A program made the position numbers and the translations under genes. A stretch of DNA of 14,100 nt from Streptomyces rubellomurinus (GTDB taxonomy: Bacteria; Actinomycetota; Actinomycetes; Streptomycetales; Streptomycetaceae). Shown here piece after piece: positions 1 to 9,474 of the stretch. The notes beneath the pieces are model-generated. The model had not been told where the DNA came from and did no database searches. It saw nothing but the letters and a program-made list of their open reading frames with translations. How positions within the stretch are numbered: position 1 is the first letter of the stretch; each line of letters starts with the position of its first letter. The DNA lies in NCBI RefSeq assembly GCF_000961885.1, contig NZ_JZKH01000138.1, positions 1-14,100 on the forward strand. Direction: 5' to 3'.

Positions 1-2
1 CC

Positions 3-2609
3 CCCACCCTGGCCGTCCCCCCGGCTGCCGATCCGGCCGCCGATCCGGCCGCCCCCGACGCCGCCGCCCCGGCCGGCCTGCGCAGCCGCCCCGGCCGGCC
101 GTTCCCCGGCGGGCCCGCCGACACCCCGTACGGCCTCGCCGCGCCCCCCGAGGGCAGCCTGCTCGACATGCTCAAGGTCGCCATCGCGATCCTTGACACC
201 GCCGGCCGCGTGGTGCTCTGGAGCCCCGCCGCCGAGGAACTGCTCGGCTGGCCCAGCGAACTGCTGGTCGGCCGCCGGATCGAGGAGCTGATCCCCGACC
301 AGGAGCAGGTCGGCCGGATCCGCGCCGCAGTCCAGGACACGCTGCGGCACGGCCGCTGGGCCGGCAACGCCGAGCTGCGCGACCGGGAGGGCGTGCCCGT
401 CCCGGTGGACGCCCGGATCGCCCTCCTGGTGGACGGCGACGGCACCCCGTTCCTACAGGTCAGCCTGGCCGAGGCGACCGCCGTCCGGGCCATCGAGCGG
501 GACCTCGCGGTGCGCGACGCGCTGTTCGAGCAGTCCCCGCTGGGCATCGCCATCCTGGACACCGACCTGCGCTACACCGCCGTCAACCAGACCCTCGCCG
601 AGATGAACGGCGTCGCCCTGGACGACCACGTCGGCCGCACCACCGGCGAGACCCTGCCCGAGCGGACGGCCGACGAGATCACCGCCATCCAGCGCCAGGT
701 GCTGGCCACCGGCGAGCCGGTCATCGACGTCACCCTCGCCTCCCCGGTGACCTCCCGGGCCGGCTACCGCTCGATCTCCTACAGCCGGATGACCGACCGC
801 TCCGGCCGGGTGCTCGGCATCTCCGGCACCGTCATGGACGTCACCGAGCGTTACCGGGCCGTCGCCAAGGTCGAGCACGCCCGGCGCCGGCTCTCGCTGC
901 TCAACGAGTTCGGCTCCCGGGTCGGTGACCTGCTCGACGCCGCCATGATCGCCCAGGAGCTCGCCAACTCCGTCGTCCCCCGGCTCACCGACCACTCCGC
1001 GGTGATCCTGCTGCAGGCCGTCGCGCACGGTGACGACCTGCCCCGGCACGGCCACGACCGCCGCACCTCGCTGCTGCAGCTCGGCACCGCCTCCGTCCAG
1101 GACGGCCCCGAGGTCGAGGTGATGCTCCGCCGCGGCGCCCGGATCACCTTCGCCGAGGACTCCGCCTGCGGCCGGGTGCTGCGCACCGGCGTCCCCGAGC
1201 TGCTGTCCGGCGCCGACCAGCTGGACGACGTCACCTACCCCGGGGACCCCAAGACGCAGGCCGCCCACGACCTCGGCGTGCACTCGATGCTGGTCGTCCC
1301 GCTGCGCGCCCGCGGCATCGTGATCGGCCTGCTGCTGGTCAGCCGGGCCGGCTACCGCGAGGGCTTCGACCGGGACGACCTCGCCTTCACCGTCGAACTC
1401 GCCGACCGGGCCGGCAGCTCGCTGGACAACGCCCGCCTGTACGCCCGCGAACGCACCGCCGCGCTCACCCTCCAGCGCACCCTGCTCCCGCAGCAGGTCC
1501 CGCAGCCCACCGGCGTCGAGGTCGCCTACCGCTACGTGCCCGGCAGCAGCGGCACCGAGGTCGGCGGCGACTGGTTCGACGTCATCCCGCTGCCCGGCGA
1601 CCGCACCGCCCTGGTGGTCGGCGACGTGATGGGCCACGGCCTGCGGGCCGCCGCCACCATGGGCCGGCTGCGCACCGCCGTCCGGGTGCTGGCCGCCCTC
1701 GACCTGCCGCCGGACGTGCTGCTGCGCCACGTCCACGAGCTGGCCGACGACCTCGCCCAGGGCCCGGACGAGGCGCTGCTCGCCACCTGCGTCTACGCGG
1801 TGTACGACCCGGGCACCTCGATGCTGACCGTCGCCAAGGCCGGGCACATCCCGCCGGTGCTGGTGGTGCCCCGCGAGGAGGCCGACGAGCCGACCCGCAC
1901 CGGCAGCCCGCTGCCCGGCGGCGCCGGCCGGATCCTCGACCTGCCCTCCGGCGCGCCGCTCGGCGTCGGCGGAGTTCCGTTCGAATCCGTCGAACTGAAG
2001 ATCGCCGAGGGCAGCCTGCTCGCCCTGTGCACCGACGGCCTGGTCGAGTCCCGGGACAAGGACCTCGACGTCGGCCTCGGCCGCCTCGTCACCGTGCTCC
2101 AGGAGCCGTACGCCTCCATCCAGGCCGCCTGCGAGGCGGTGCTCGACACCATGGAGCAGGGGCGCGAACCCGACGACGTCGCGCTGCTGCTCGCCCGGCT
2201 CGGCCACGGCCAGGCCGGCACCCCCACGGCCGGCTGGACCCTGCCGGCCGAACCCACCGCCGTCTCCCGGGCCCGCCGGCTGGTCCGCGGCACGCTCGCC
2301 GAGTGGGGCGTCGAGGAGCTGACCGACACCGCGGAACTGCTGGTCAGCGAGCTGGTCACGAACGCCGTCCGGTACGCGAGCGCCCCGATCGGGCTACGGC
2401 TCACCCTGGGCGAGACGCTGCTGGTCGAGATCTCCGACCCGCTGCCCGACCCGCCCCGCGAGCGGCACGCGGCCGAGGCCGACGAGGGCGGCCGGGGCCT
2501 GGAACTGGTCCGCCGGCTCGCGCTGCGCTGGGGCGCCCGGGCCGAGGGCATCGGCAAGGTGGTCTGGTTCGAGCAGGCACTGCCGGGCCGCGGGGCCGAG
2601 ACGCCGTGA
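3..2609 (+). CDS. PAS-PAS-GAF-SpoIIE phosphatase-HATPase sensor protein (5' end outside window)
   Basis: A multidomain signalling protein that combines an RsbU/SpoIIE-like PP2C Ser/Thr phosphatase with an RsbW-like ATP-binding domain. It is probably cytoplasmic, as no membrane segment is visible. Residues counted from the ATG at 168: PAS 1-100, PAS 118-230 (ending TVMDVTERYRA), GAF 245-421, PP2C 428-680, HATPase_c_2 693-810. The metal-binding aspartates are present: GGDWFD (D468), GDVMGHG (D486), TDGLVE (D623) and DDVALL (D669/D670). The ATPase N-box has E728 and N732, and the G-box is DEGGRGLELV from 772. The frame is open to the left edge. The Pro/Ala-rich upstream stretch ends in GSLLD, which aligns with GSIYD before the first PAS of the downstream paralogue, so the ATG at 168 is probably internal and the true start lies outside. 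By family analogy it dephosphorylates an anti-anti-sigma-like protein in response to ligand or redox input. Substrate and signal are unknown. Confidence 0.9.
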   Translation, partial: PTLAVPPAADPAADPAAPDAAAPAGLRSRPGRPFPGGPADTPYGLAAPPEGSLLDMLKVAIAILDTAGRVVLWSPAAEELLGWPSELLVGRRIEELIPDQEQVGRIRAAVQDTLRHGRWAGNAELRDREGVPVPVDARIALLVDGDGTPFLQVSLAEATAVRAIERDLAVRDALFEQSPLGIAILDTDLRYTAVNQTLAEMNGVALDDHVGRTTGETLPERTADEITAIQRQVLATGEPVIDVTLASPVTSRAGYRSISYSRMTDRSGRVLGISGTVMDVTERYRAVAKVEHARRRLSLLNEFGSRVGDLLDAAMIAQELANSVVPRLTDHSAVILLQAVAHGDDLPRHGHDRRTSLLQLGTASVQDGPEVEVMLRRGARITFAEDSACGRVLRTGVPELLSGADQLDDVTYPGDPKTQAAHDLGVHSMLVVPLRARGIVIGLLLVSRAGYREGFDRDDLAFTVELADRAGSSLDNARLYARERTAALTLQRTLLPQQVPQPTGVEVAYRYVPGSSGTEVGGDWFDVIPLPGDRTALVVGDVMGHGLRAAATMGRLRTAVRVLAALDLPPDVLLRHVHELADDLAQGPDEALLATCVYAVYDPGTSMLTVAKAGHIPPVLVVPREEADEPTRTGSPLPGGAGRILDLPSGAPLGVGGVPFESVELKIAEGSLLALCTDGLVESRDKDLDVGLGRLVTVLQEPYASIQAACEAVLDTMEQGREPDDVALLLARLGHGQAGTPTAGWTLPAEPTAVSRARRLVRGTLAEWGVEELTDTAELLVSELVTNAVRYASAPIGLRLTLGETLLVEISDPLPDPPRERHAAEADEGGRGLELVRRLALRWGARAEGIGKVVWFEQALPGRGAETP

Positions 2610-2642
2610 GGCCGGCCGGTCCGTCGCGGGACCGGGACGCAT

Positions 2643-2699
2643 ATGCCATCCCGGGCGCTGGGGGAGCGCGCGCCCCGGAAGGGGGCGCGGACGTGGCAT
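2643..2699 (+). terminator. Nested stem-loop after the first phosphatase gene (possible terminator)
   Basis: An 8-bp perfect stem, CGCGCCCC at 2669-2676 pairing with GGGGCGCG at 2682-2689 around a 5-nt loop, sits inside a wider inverted repeat, ATGCCA at 2643-2648 with TGGCAT at 2694-2699. No T-tract follows, which is common for actinobacterial terminators. It begins 34 nt after the stop codon at 2609 and precedes a relatively A/T-rich patch (2720-2790) that could hold the promoter of the next gene. The termination role is inferred. Confidence 0.45.
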
Positions 2700-2823
2700 T
2701 GTGGTTGCGCGGGCGGTAGGACAAAAACCTTCGCCCGATCTGATGTTGTGATGTTGAGGGCGTGTGAACGTACCCCTCGATGATGAATACTCGGTCTTCT
2801 CGACATCCGGACGGTCGCGGGTT

Positions 2824-2841
2824 GGAGGGGTCGGTCCGTTG
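2824..2841 (+). promoter_or_regulatory. Ribosome binding site deciding a TTG start
   Basis: GGAGGGG at 2824-2830 lies 8 nt before TTG at 2839-2841, an ideal Shine-Dalgarno spacing. The only longer option, GTG at 2764, has GAGGG ending 3 nt before it, which is too close. No in-frame ATG occurs before the first PAS domain. TTG is therefore preferred. Confidence 0.65.
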
Positions 2842-5448
2842 AACAGCACCCCGGCGCGGAACGCGCCGAGCAGCAGCGGTCATGCCGCTGTTCCCGGGCA
2901 GGTCGGCGCCTTGCAACCGCCCACGCCCACGGCCCCACCGGGCGGCCGTGCCGAAGGCCCCGCCCGCACCGCCGTCACCGGGGCGCGGACCTGGGGCGTC
3001 GGCGACCCCGGATCGATCTACGACTACATCCGGGTCGCCACCTTCGCGATCGGCCCGGACGGGCGGATCAGCCAGTGGAGCGAGCGCGCCGCCGAGTTCT
3101 TCGGCGTCCCCGCCGGCGAAGCGGTCGGCGCCGACCCGATCGCCACCTTCGTCCCCCGCGAACTCTGGCAGCGCGGCCGCGCCCGGCTGGAACGCACCCT
3201 GGCCGGCGAGGAGTGGGTCGGCACCACCCCCTACCGGGAGGCGGGCGGCGGCGAGGGCCTCGCCGAGCTGTACCTGATGCCCGACAGCGCCCTGCCCACC
3301 GCCGGCGCCACCTGCCTCGCCGTCGACCTCGGCCGGCTGCGCCGGGTCGAGACCGACCTCGCCGCCTCCGAAGCCGTCTTCGGGCAGACCCCGACCGGCT
3401 TCGTGCTGTTCGACGACCGGCTGCGCCTCCAGCGGGTCAACGACGCCTTCGCCTCCGGCATGGGCCTCGCCCCCGCCGACCTCGAAGGCCTCACCGCGCA
3501 CGACCTCTTCCCGGCCGGCGAGGCCGACCGGCTCACCGCCGCCCTGCGCAAGGTCCTCGCCACCGGCGAGCCCGTCTTCGACCTGCGCTTCCACACGCCC
3601 GTCCCCACCCGCGAGGGCAACCGGCTCTGGGCCGTGTCGCTGTACCGCCTCAACGGCAGCGCCGGGCAGCCGATGGGCATCGCCGGGCAGGTCTCCGACG
3701 TCACCAGCCGGCACGTCGCCGAACGCGAGGCGGACGGCGTGCGCCGCAACCTCGCCCTGCTCAACGAGGCCAGCGCCCACATCGGCTCCACCCTCGACCT
3801 GGAGACCACCGCCAAGGAACTGCTCGACGTCGTCGTCCCGCCGTTCTGCGACCTCGCCACCGTCGACCTGTACACCGCGCTGCTCTCCGGCGAGACCGTC
3901 CCCAGCGCCGGGCGGCTCGGCGACAGCGTGCTCACCGACGGCAGCGGCGAACTGCGCCGGGTCGCCGTCTCCAGCGTCATCGGCGGCGCCTCCTCGGTGC
4001 TCGGCTCCGTCACCGGCCTGCCGATCGCCGAAGCCGGCGGCACCCTCTGCTACCCGCGCCGCTCCCCGCACGCCCGGGCGCTGCGCACCGGCCGCAGCGT
4101 CGTCCCCGAGCCCGGGCCCGACCCGCTGCTGCGCTCCACCCTGATCGTCCCGCTGGTCGCCCGCGACCAGGTGCTCGGCCTCGTCCAGCTCTCCCGGGCG
4201 ATCGGCAGCGAGCCCTTCGACGCCCGCGACGTCGCGATCGCCGAGGAACTCGTCGCCCGCGCCGCCGTCTGCATCGACAACGCCCGGCTCTACCGCCGCG
4301 AGCACGAGCGCGCCCTCATCCTCCAGCGCAGCCTGCTGCCCCCCGGCAAGCCGGCCGCCAGCGGCCTGGAGATCGCCTGCCGCTACCTGCCCAGCAACAA
4401 CAACACCGAGGTCGGCGGCGACTGGTTCGACGTCATCCCGCTGCCCGGCAACCGCACCGCCCTCGTCATCGGCGACGTGATGGGCCGCGGCCTGCGCGCC
4501 GCCGTCGCCATGGGCCAACTGCGCACCGCCGTCCGCACCCTGGCCATGCTCGACCTCGACCCGGCCGAAGTGCTCGGCGCGCTCGACGAGATCGCCCGCG
4601 GCCTCGGCGACGACTCCGTCCCGGCCGGCCCGCACAGCCCGTACGGGCGGCTCACCTCGTCGGCCGACGAGGAGGCCCGCGAGGTCTACCTCGCCACCTG
4701 CGTCTACGCCGTCTACGACGCCGTCACCCGGCGCTGCGTGTTCGCCAACGCCGGCCACCTGCCGCCCGTCCTGCTCAGCCCCGGCGAACCCGCCCGGATG
4801 CTCGACGTGCCGCCCGGCCTGCCGCTCGGCGTCGGCGGCGAGCCCTTCGAGGAGGTCGAACTGACCCTCCCGGACGGCGCGTTGCTCGGCCTCTACACGG
4901 ATGGCCTGGTGGAGAGCCGCAAGCACCAGCTCGACGAGGGCCTGAAGGCCTTCCGGGTCGCGCTCTCCGACGAGGGCAAGGGCCTGGAGGAACTCTGCGA
5001 CCACGTGCTCGGCGAGCTCAACCCGCACCACGGCGAGGACGACATCGCCCTGCTGATGGCCAAGGTGCACGCCTTCCCCGAGGACGCGGTCGGCAACTGG
5101 TTCCTGCCGCCCGAGCCCACCTCCGTTGCCAAGGCCCGTGAACTGGCCTGCAGTTGGCTGCTCGCCCGGGGTCTGGACGAACTGGTCGACACCACCGAAC
5201 TGCTCGTCAGCGAACTCGTCACCAACGCGCTCAAGCACGGCCGGGGCGAGATCCGGCTGCGGCTGCTGCGCGAGCGCAGCATGGTCTGCGAGGTCTGGGA
5301 CGACGGCTACGCGCAGCCCCGGCAGCGGCGCGCCCAGGAGACCGACGAGGGCGGCCGCGGCCTGCAGCTCGTCAGCCTGCTCGCCGAGCGCTGGGGCAGC
5401 CGGCGCACCCCCAAGGGCAAGATCGTCTGGTTCGAGCTGGCGCTGTAG
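2839..5448 (+). CDS. PAS-PAS-GAF-SpoIIE phosphatase-HATPase sensor protein, tandem paralogue
   Basis: Same architecture as the preceding gene, at 869 residues from the TTG. A Pro/Ala-rich N-terminal tail covers 1-58, then PAS 59-165, PAS 177-291, GAF 308-485, PP2C/SpoIIE 491-746 and HATPase_c_2 758-869. The phosphatase metal ligands are intact: GGDWFD (D528), GDVMGRG (D546), TDGLVE (D688) and DDIALL (D734/D735). The ATPase N-box SELVTN (E792, N796) and G-box DEGGRGLQLV (from 836) are also intact. Both catalytic modules therefore look functional. The PP2C core is nearly the same as in the upstream gene, while the first PAS and GAF domains differ much more, suggesting duplication followed by divergence in input sensing. 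Compared with its neighbour, the PP2C domain has an insert around 4610-4680 before the conserved ATCVYAVYD segment. Streptomyces proteins that combine these modules, such as OsaC, act in SigB-type partner switching. The partner here is unknown. The choice of start is the least certain part. Confidence 0.9.
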   Translation: MNSTPARNAPSSSGHAAVPGQVGALQPPTPTAPPGGRAEGPARTAVTGARTWGVGDPGSIYDYIRVATFAIGPDGRISQWSERAAEFFGVPAGEAVGADPIATFVPRELWQRGRARLERTLAGEEWVGTTPYREAGGGEGLAELYLMPDSALPTAGATCLAVDLGRLRRVETDLAASEAVFGQTPTGFVLFDDRLRLQRVNDAFASGMGLAPADLEGLTAHDLFPAGEADRLTAALRKVLATGEPVFDLRFHTPVPTREGNRLWAVSLYRLNGSAGQPMGIAGQVSDVTSRHVAEREADGVRRNLALLNEASAHIGSTLDLETTAKELLDVVVPPFCDLATVDLYTALLSGETVPSAGRLGDSVLTDGSGELRRVAVSSVIGGASSVLGSVTGLPIAEAGGTLCYPRRSPHARALRTGRSVVPEPGPDPLLRSTLIVPLVARDQVLGLVQLSRAIGSEPFDARDVAIAEELVARAAVCIDNARLYRREHERALILQRSLLPPGKPAASGLEIACRYLPSNNNTEVGGDWFDVIPLPGNRTALVIGDVMGRGLRAAVAMGQLRTAVRTLAMLDLDPAEVLGALDEIARGLGDDSVPAGPHSPYGRLTSSADEEAREVYLATCVYAVYDAVTRRCVFANAGHLPPVLLSPGEPARMLDVPPGLPLGVGGEPFEEVELTLPDGALLGLYTDGLVESRKHQLDEGLKAFRVALSDEGKGLEELCDHVLGELNPHHGEDDIALLMAKVHAFPEDAVGNWFLPPEPTSVAKARELACSWLLARGLDELVDTTELLVSELVTNALKHGRGEIRLRLLRERSMVCEVWDDGYAQPRQRRAQETDEGGRGLQLVSLLAERWGSRRTPKGKIVWFELAL

Positions 5449-5464
5449 GGCCTGCGAGGGGATG

Positions 5465-5492
5465 GGCCGTCCGGGTGAGCCGCCCGGCGGCC
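5465..5492 (+). terminator. GC-rich hairpin after the second phosphatase gene
   Basis: GGCCG (5465-5469) and CCGGG (5471-5475), with T5470 bulged, pair with CCCGG (5483-5487) and CGGCC (5488-5492) around a 7-nt loop, giving a 10-bp stem starting 17 nt after the stop at 5448. There is no T-tract. It could be a terminator or an mRNA-stabilising hairpin. If it terminates, the downstream lipoprotein gene needs its own promoter, for which little room is visible before 5533. Confidence 0.4.
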
Positions 5493-5532
5493 CGCCGTGT
5501 CGGCCCGGGCCCCGCCCGCCCGGCGGCGTTGC

Positions 5533-7269
5533 ATGACCGCCATGCCCGTCCGCCCGCTCACCGCCGCAGCCGCCGCGCTGCTGCTCGCCGCCGCGCTCGG
5601 CGGCTGCACCGAGGGCCCCGCCCCGGCCCGCACCCCGGCCGCCGCCCCCGTCCCGGCCGACCCGACCGCCGGCACCGGGGACGTCCGGCCGCCCGACCGC
5701 GACGCCGTCCGGGACGGCGGCACGGTGCGCTGGGCCCTGGACGGCGTCCCCGCCACGCTGAACGTCTACCAGGGCGGCGCCACCGCCGACTCGGCGCTGC
5801 TCGCGCAGGCGCTGTACCCCGCGCTGTTCCGGCCCGACGAGCACGGCCGGCTCGCCCCCGACCCGGACTACCTGGCCGGCGCCGAGTCCACCCCGCCCGG
5901 GCAGCAGCCCCAGGTCGTCACCTACCGGCTCAACCCGCACGCCGTCTGGAGCGACGGCACCCCGCTGACCGCCGCCGACTTCAGCGCCCAGCGGGCCGCC
6001 CTCTCCGGGCTCGACCCCGCCTACCGCGGGCGCCCGGCCGCCGGGTACGACGCCATCGACTCGATCGCCCAGGGCGCCGACCCGCACGAGGTCAAGGTCA
6101 CCTTCCGGCGGCCGTACGGCGAGTGGCGCGCGCTGTTCGGGCCGCTCTACCCGGCTGCCGAGACCGCCACCCCGGGCGCCTTCGCCCGGGCGCTCACCGG
6201 CACCGGACACCTCGGCGCCGGGCCGTACACCGTCGCCCGGTACGACGCCGAGCGGGTCGAAGTGGTGCGCAACCCGCTGTGGTGGGGGGACCGGCCGAAG
6301 GCCGACCGGATCGACTTCCTCGCCGTCCCGCCCGAGCGGCGGCTCGACGCGCTCGACCAGGACCGGCTCGACGTCGCCCCGCTCACCGCCGCCGTGGACC
6401 GGGCCGAGCCCCAGGCGGCGGCACCGGCCCTCGAACGGGCCGCGTCGCTGCCCGGCCTCACCCTCCACCGGGCCGCAGCCGCCTCGCTCACCCAGCTCAC
6501 CGTCAACGCCGCCCGCGGCCCGCTCACGGACCCGGCGCTGCGCCGCGCGCTCACCCGGGCCGTCGACCGGCGGCGGATCGCCGAGGCCGCCCTCGCCCCG
6601 CTCGGTCTGCCCGGCGCCCCGCTCGGCAGCCACCTGCTCGCCCAGGACCAGGAGGGCTACCGGGACGACAGCGCCGCGGCCGGGCGCGCGGACGCCGCCG
6701 ACCTGCTGGAGCGGGCCGGCTGGAAGCGCCCGAACGGCGGCACCCGGACCAAGGACGGCAAGGAGCTGTCGCTGACGCTGCTGCTCCCGGCCGGCTCGGC
6801 CACCGCCGCCCGTACCGCCGAGGCGCTGCGGGCGAACCTCGCCGAGGCCGGCATCGCGGTCAGGCCGGTGGCCGTGCCCGCCGAGACCTTCGCCGCGGAC
6901 CACCTGGCCGCCGGCGACTACGACCTCGCCCTGTTCTCCTGGCCCGCCGGCCCCAGCCCGGCAGCCGAGCAGCGGGCCGCCTACGCCAAGCCCCGGCCCA
7001 ACCCGGACGGCGCCCTCGACCCCGGCGGCAACTACGCCCGCAGCGGCACCGAGGAGATCGACCGCCTCTTCGACCGGGCCGCCGCCGAGCTCGACCCGGC
7101 CGCCCGGCTCGACCTCCTCCAGGAGGCCGACGTCCGGATCTGGCAGCTCGGCCACTCCGTGCCGCTCTACCAGCGCCCCGACCTGGTCGGCACCCGGACC
7201 GGCCTCGCCGGAGCCGGCGCCTTCGGCTTCACCCGGCCGCGCTTCCAGGACGTGGGCTGGACCGGGTAG
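5533..7269 (+). CDS. Family-5 ABC transporter solute-binding lipoprotein (no adjacent permease)
   Basis: A secreted, lipid-anchored binding protein of the SBP_bac_5 (peptide/nickel/opine) class, 578 residues from the ATG at 5533. The N-terminus has a short basic stretch, a hydrophobic Ala/Leu run and a lipobox LGGC with the modified Cys at residue 25. After a Pro/Ala-rich linker come family features: a VRDGGTVRWAL strand, LNPHAVWSDGTPLTAADF (the usual W-DG-P-TA-DF motif) and a C-terminal IWQLGHSVPLYQRPDL segment. Upstream in-frame GTG (5497) and downstream ATG (5542) are alternative starts. The GTG would put a long Arg/Pro-rich tail ahead of the signal peptide, so I reject it. No clear Shine-Dalgarno precedes 5533; the best is a GGCGG 6 nt upstream. 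No permease or ATPase gene is next to it, so it must use a transporter encoded elsewhere or have a sensing or scavenging role. It is much more diverged than the importer lipoprotein starting at 9832. The substrate cannot be read from the sequence. Confidence 0.85.
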   Translation: MTAMPVRPLTAAAAALLLAAALGGCTEGPAPARTPAAAPVPADPTAGTGDVRPPDRDAVRDGGTVRWALDGVPATLNVYQGGATADSALLAQALYPALFRPDEHGRLAPDPDYLAGAESTPPGQQPQVVTYRLNPHAVWSDGTPLTAADFSAQRAALSGLDPAYRGRPAAGYDAIDSIAQGADPHEVKVTFRRPYGEWRALFGPLYPAAETATPGAFARALTGTGHLGAGPYTVARYDAERVEVVRNPLWWGDRPKADRIDFLAVPPERRLDALDQDRLDVAPLTAAVDRAEPQAAAPALERAASLPGLTLHRAAAASLTQLTVNAARGPLTDPALRRALTRAVDRRRIAEAALAPLGLPGAPLGSHLLAQDQEGYRDDSAAAGRADAADLLERAGWKRPNGGTRTKDGKELSLTLLLPAGSATAARTAEALRANLAEAGIAVRPVAVPAETFAADHLAAGDYDLALFSWPAGPSPAAEQRAAYAKPRPNPDGALDPGGNYARSGTEEIDRLFDRAAAELDPAARLDLLQEADVRIWQLGHSVPLYQRPDLVGTRTGLAGAGAFGFTRPRFQDVGWTG

Positions 7270-7311
7270 GGCGCCGTGAGCGCGGCGACCGGCTGTGATC
7301 TTGATCCCGCC

Positions 7312-7340
7312 CGACCTGGTCGTTTCTGCCCACCTGGGCG
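7312..7340 (+). repeat. Two near-identical 11-mers upstream of typA
   Basis: CGACCTGGTCG (7312-7322, itself a palindrome with 5-bp arms) and CCACCTGGGCG (7330-7340) match at 9 of 11 positions and start 18 bp apart. They lie just before the possible -10 element of typA. They could be paired operator sites, or chance repeats in GC-rich DNA. Confidence 0.3.
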
Positions 7341-7364
7341 CTTCCCCGTACGATAGGGGGAAGC
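7340..7364 (+). promoter_or_regulatory. Possible typA promoter with a palindrome enclosing the -10 box
   Basis: TACGAT at 7349-7354 resembles a -10 hexamer and sits in the 9-nt spacer of a perfect inverted repeat, GCTTCCCC (7340-7347) with GGGGAAGC (7357-7364). No good -35 is visible at the usual distance; TTCTGC at 7324-7329 is the nearest and is weak. Transcription from here would start near 7360 and give a leader of about 138 nt. The palindrome could be a repressor operator or, if transcription starts upstream, an RNA hairpin. The promoter assignment is inferred. Confidence 0.4.
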
Positions 7365-7421
7365 CGCGCATGTCCAGATGCCCGGCGGGTGGACCGGTAG
7401 TAGCAGGCGGAACGGGCGGCG

Positions 7422-7439
7422 GCGATCGACAGGGATCGC
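7422..7439 (+). other. Stem-loop in the typA leader
   Basis: GCGATC (7422-7427) pairs perfectly with GATCGC (7434-7439) around a 6-nt loop, within the presumed 5' untranslated leader. It leaves the start region of typA free. It may affect mRNA stability or folding; no known riboswitch family is recognised. Confidence 0.35.
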
Positions 7440-7497
7440 AAGTGCGCGTCACGCAGCCGGGCGCCGCAACCCACGATTCCGGGAGAATCAGCAAGGC

Positions 7498-9402
<1,905 letters not shown>

Positions 9403-9433
9403 TCCGGTCATAGCCGCGGCCTTTGGCCGGAAT

Positions 9434-9474
9434 GTTCGCCCCCCTTTCCAGATGGAGAGGGGGGCGAACTTTTT
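9434..9474 (+). terminator. Strong intrinsic terminator after typA
   Basis: GTTCGCCCCCC (9434-9444) pairs perfectly with GGGGGGCGAAC (9459-9469). The stem continues with TTTCC (9445-9449) against GGAGA (9454-9458), including one G-U pair, to a 4-nt loop, about 16 bp in all. TTTTT (9470-9474) follows directly. It lies 32 nt after the typA stop codon. This is a canonical Rho-independent terminator and insulates the importer operon from typA. Confidence 0.95.

Noticed and set aside
453..2207. Long minus-strand frame opposite the first phosphatase
   Set aside because: It mirrors the codon structure of the plus-strand gene and its translation has biased composition without motifs.
5497..5532. GTG at 5497 as start of the orphan lipoprotein
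   Set aside because: It would place an Arg/Pro-rich tail before the signal peptide. ATG 5533 gives a normal lipoprotein signal.
7378..7497. 40-residue N-terminal extension of TypA from ATG 7378
   Set aside because: The added residues do not resemble TypA N-termini. The conserved protein starts at 7498, and this stretch contains leader features.
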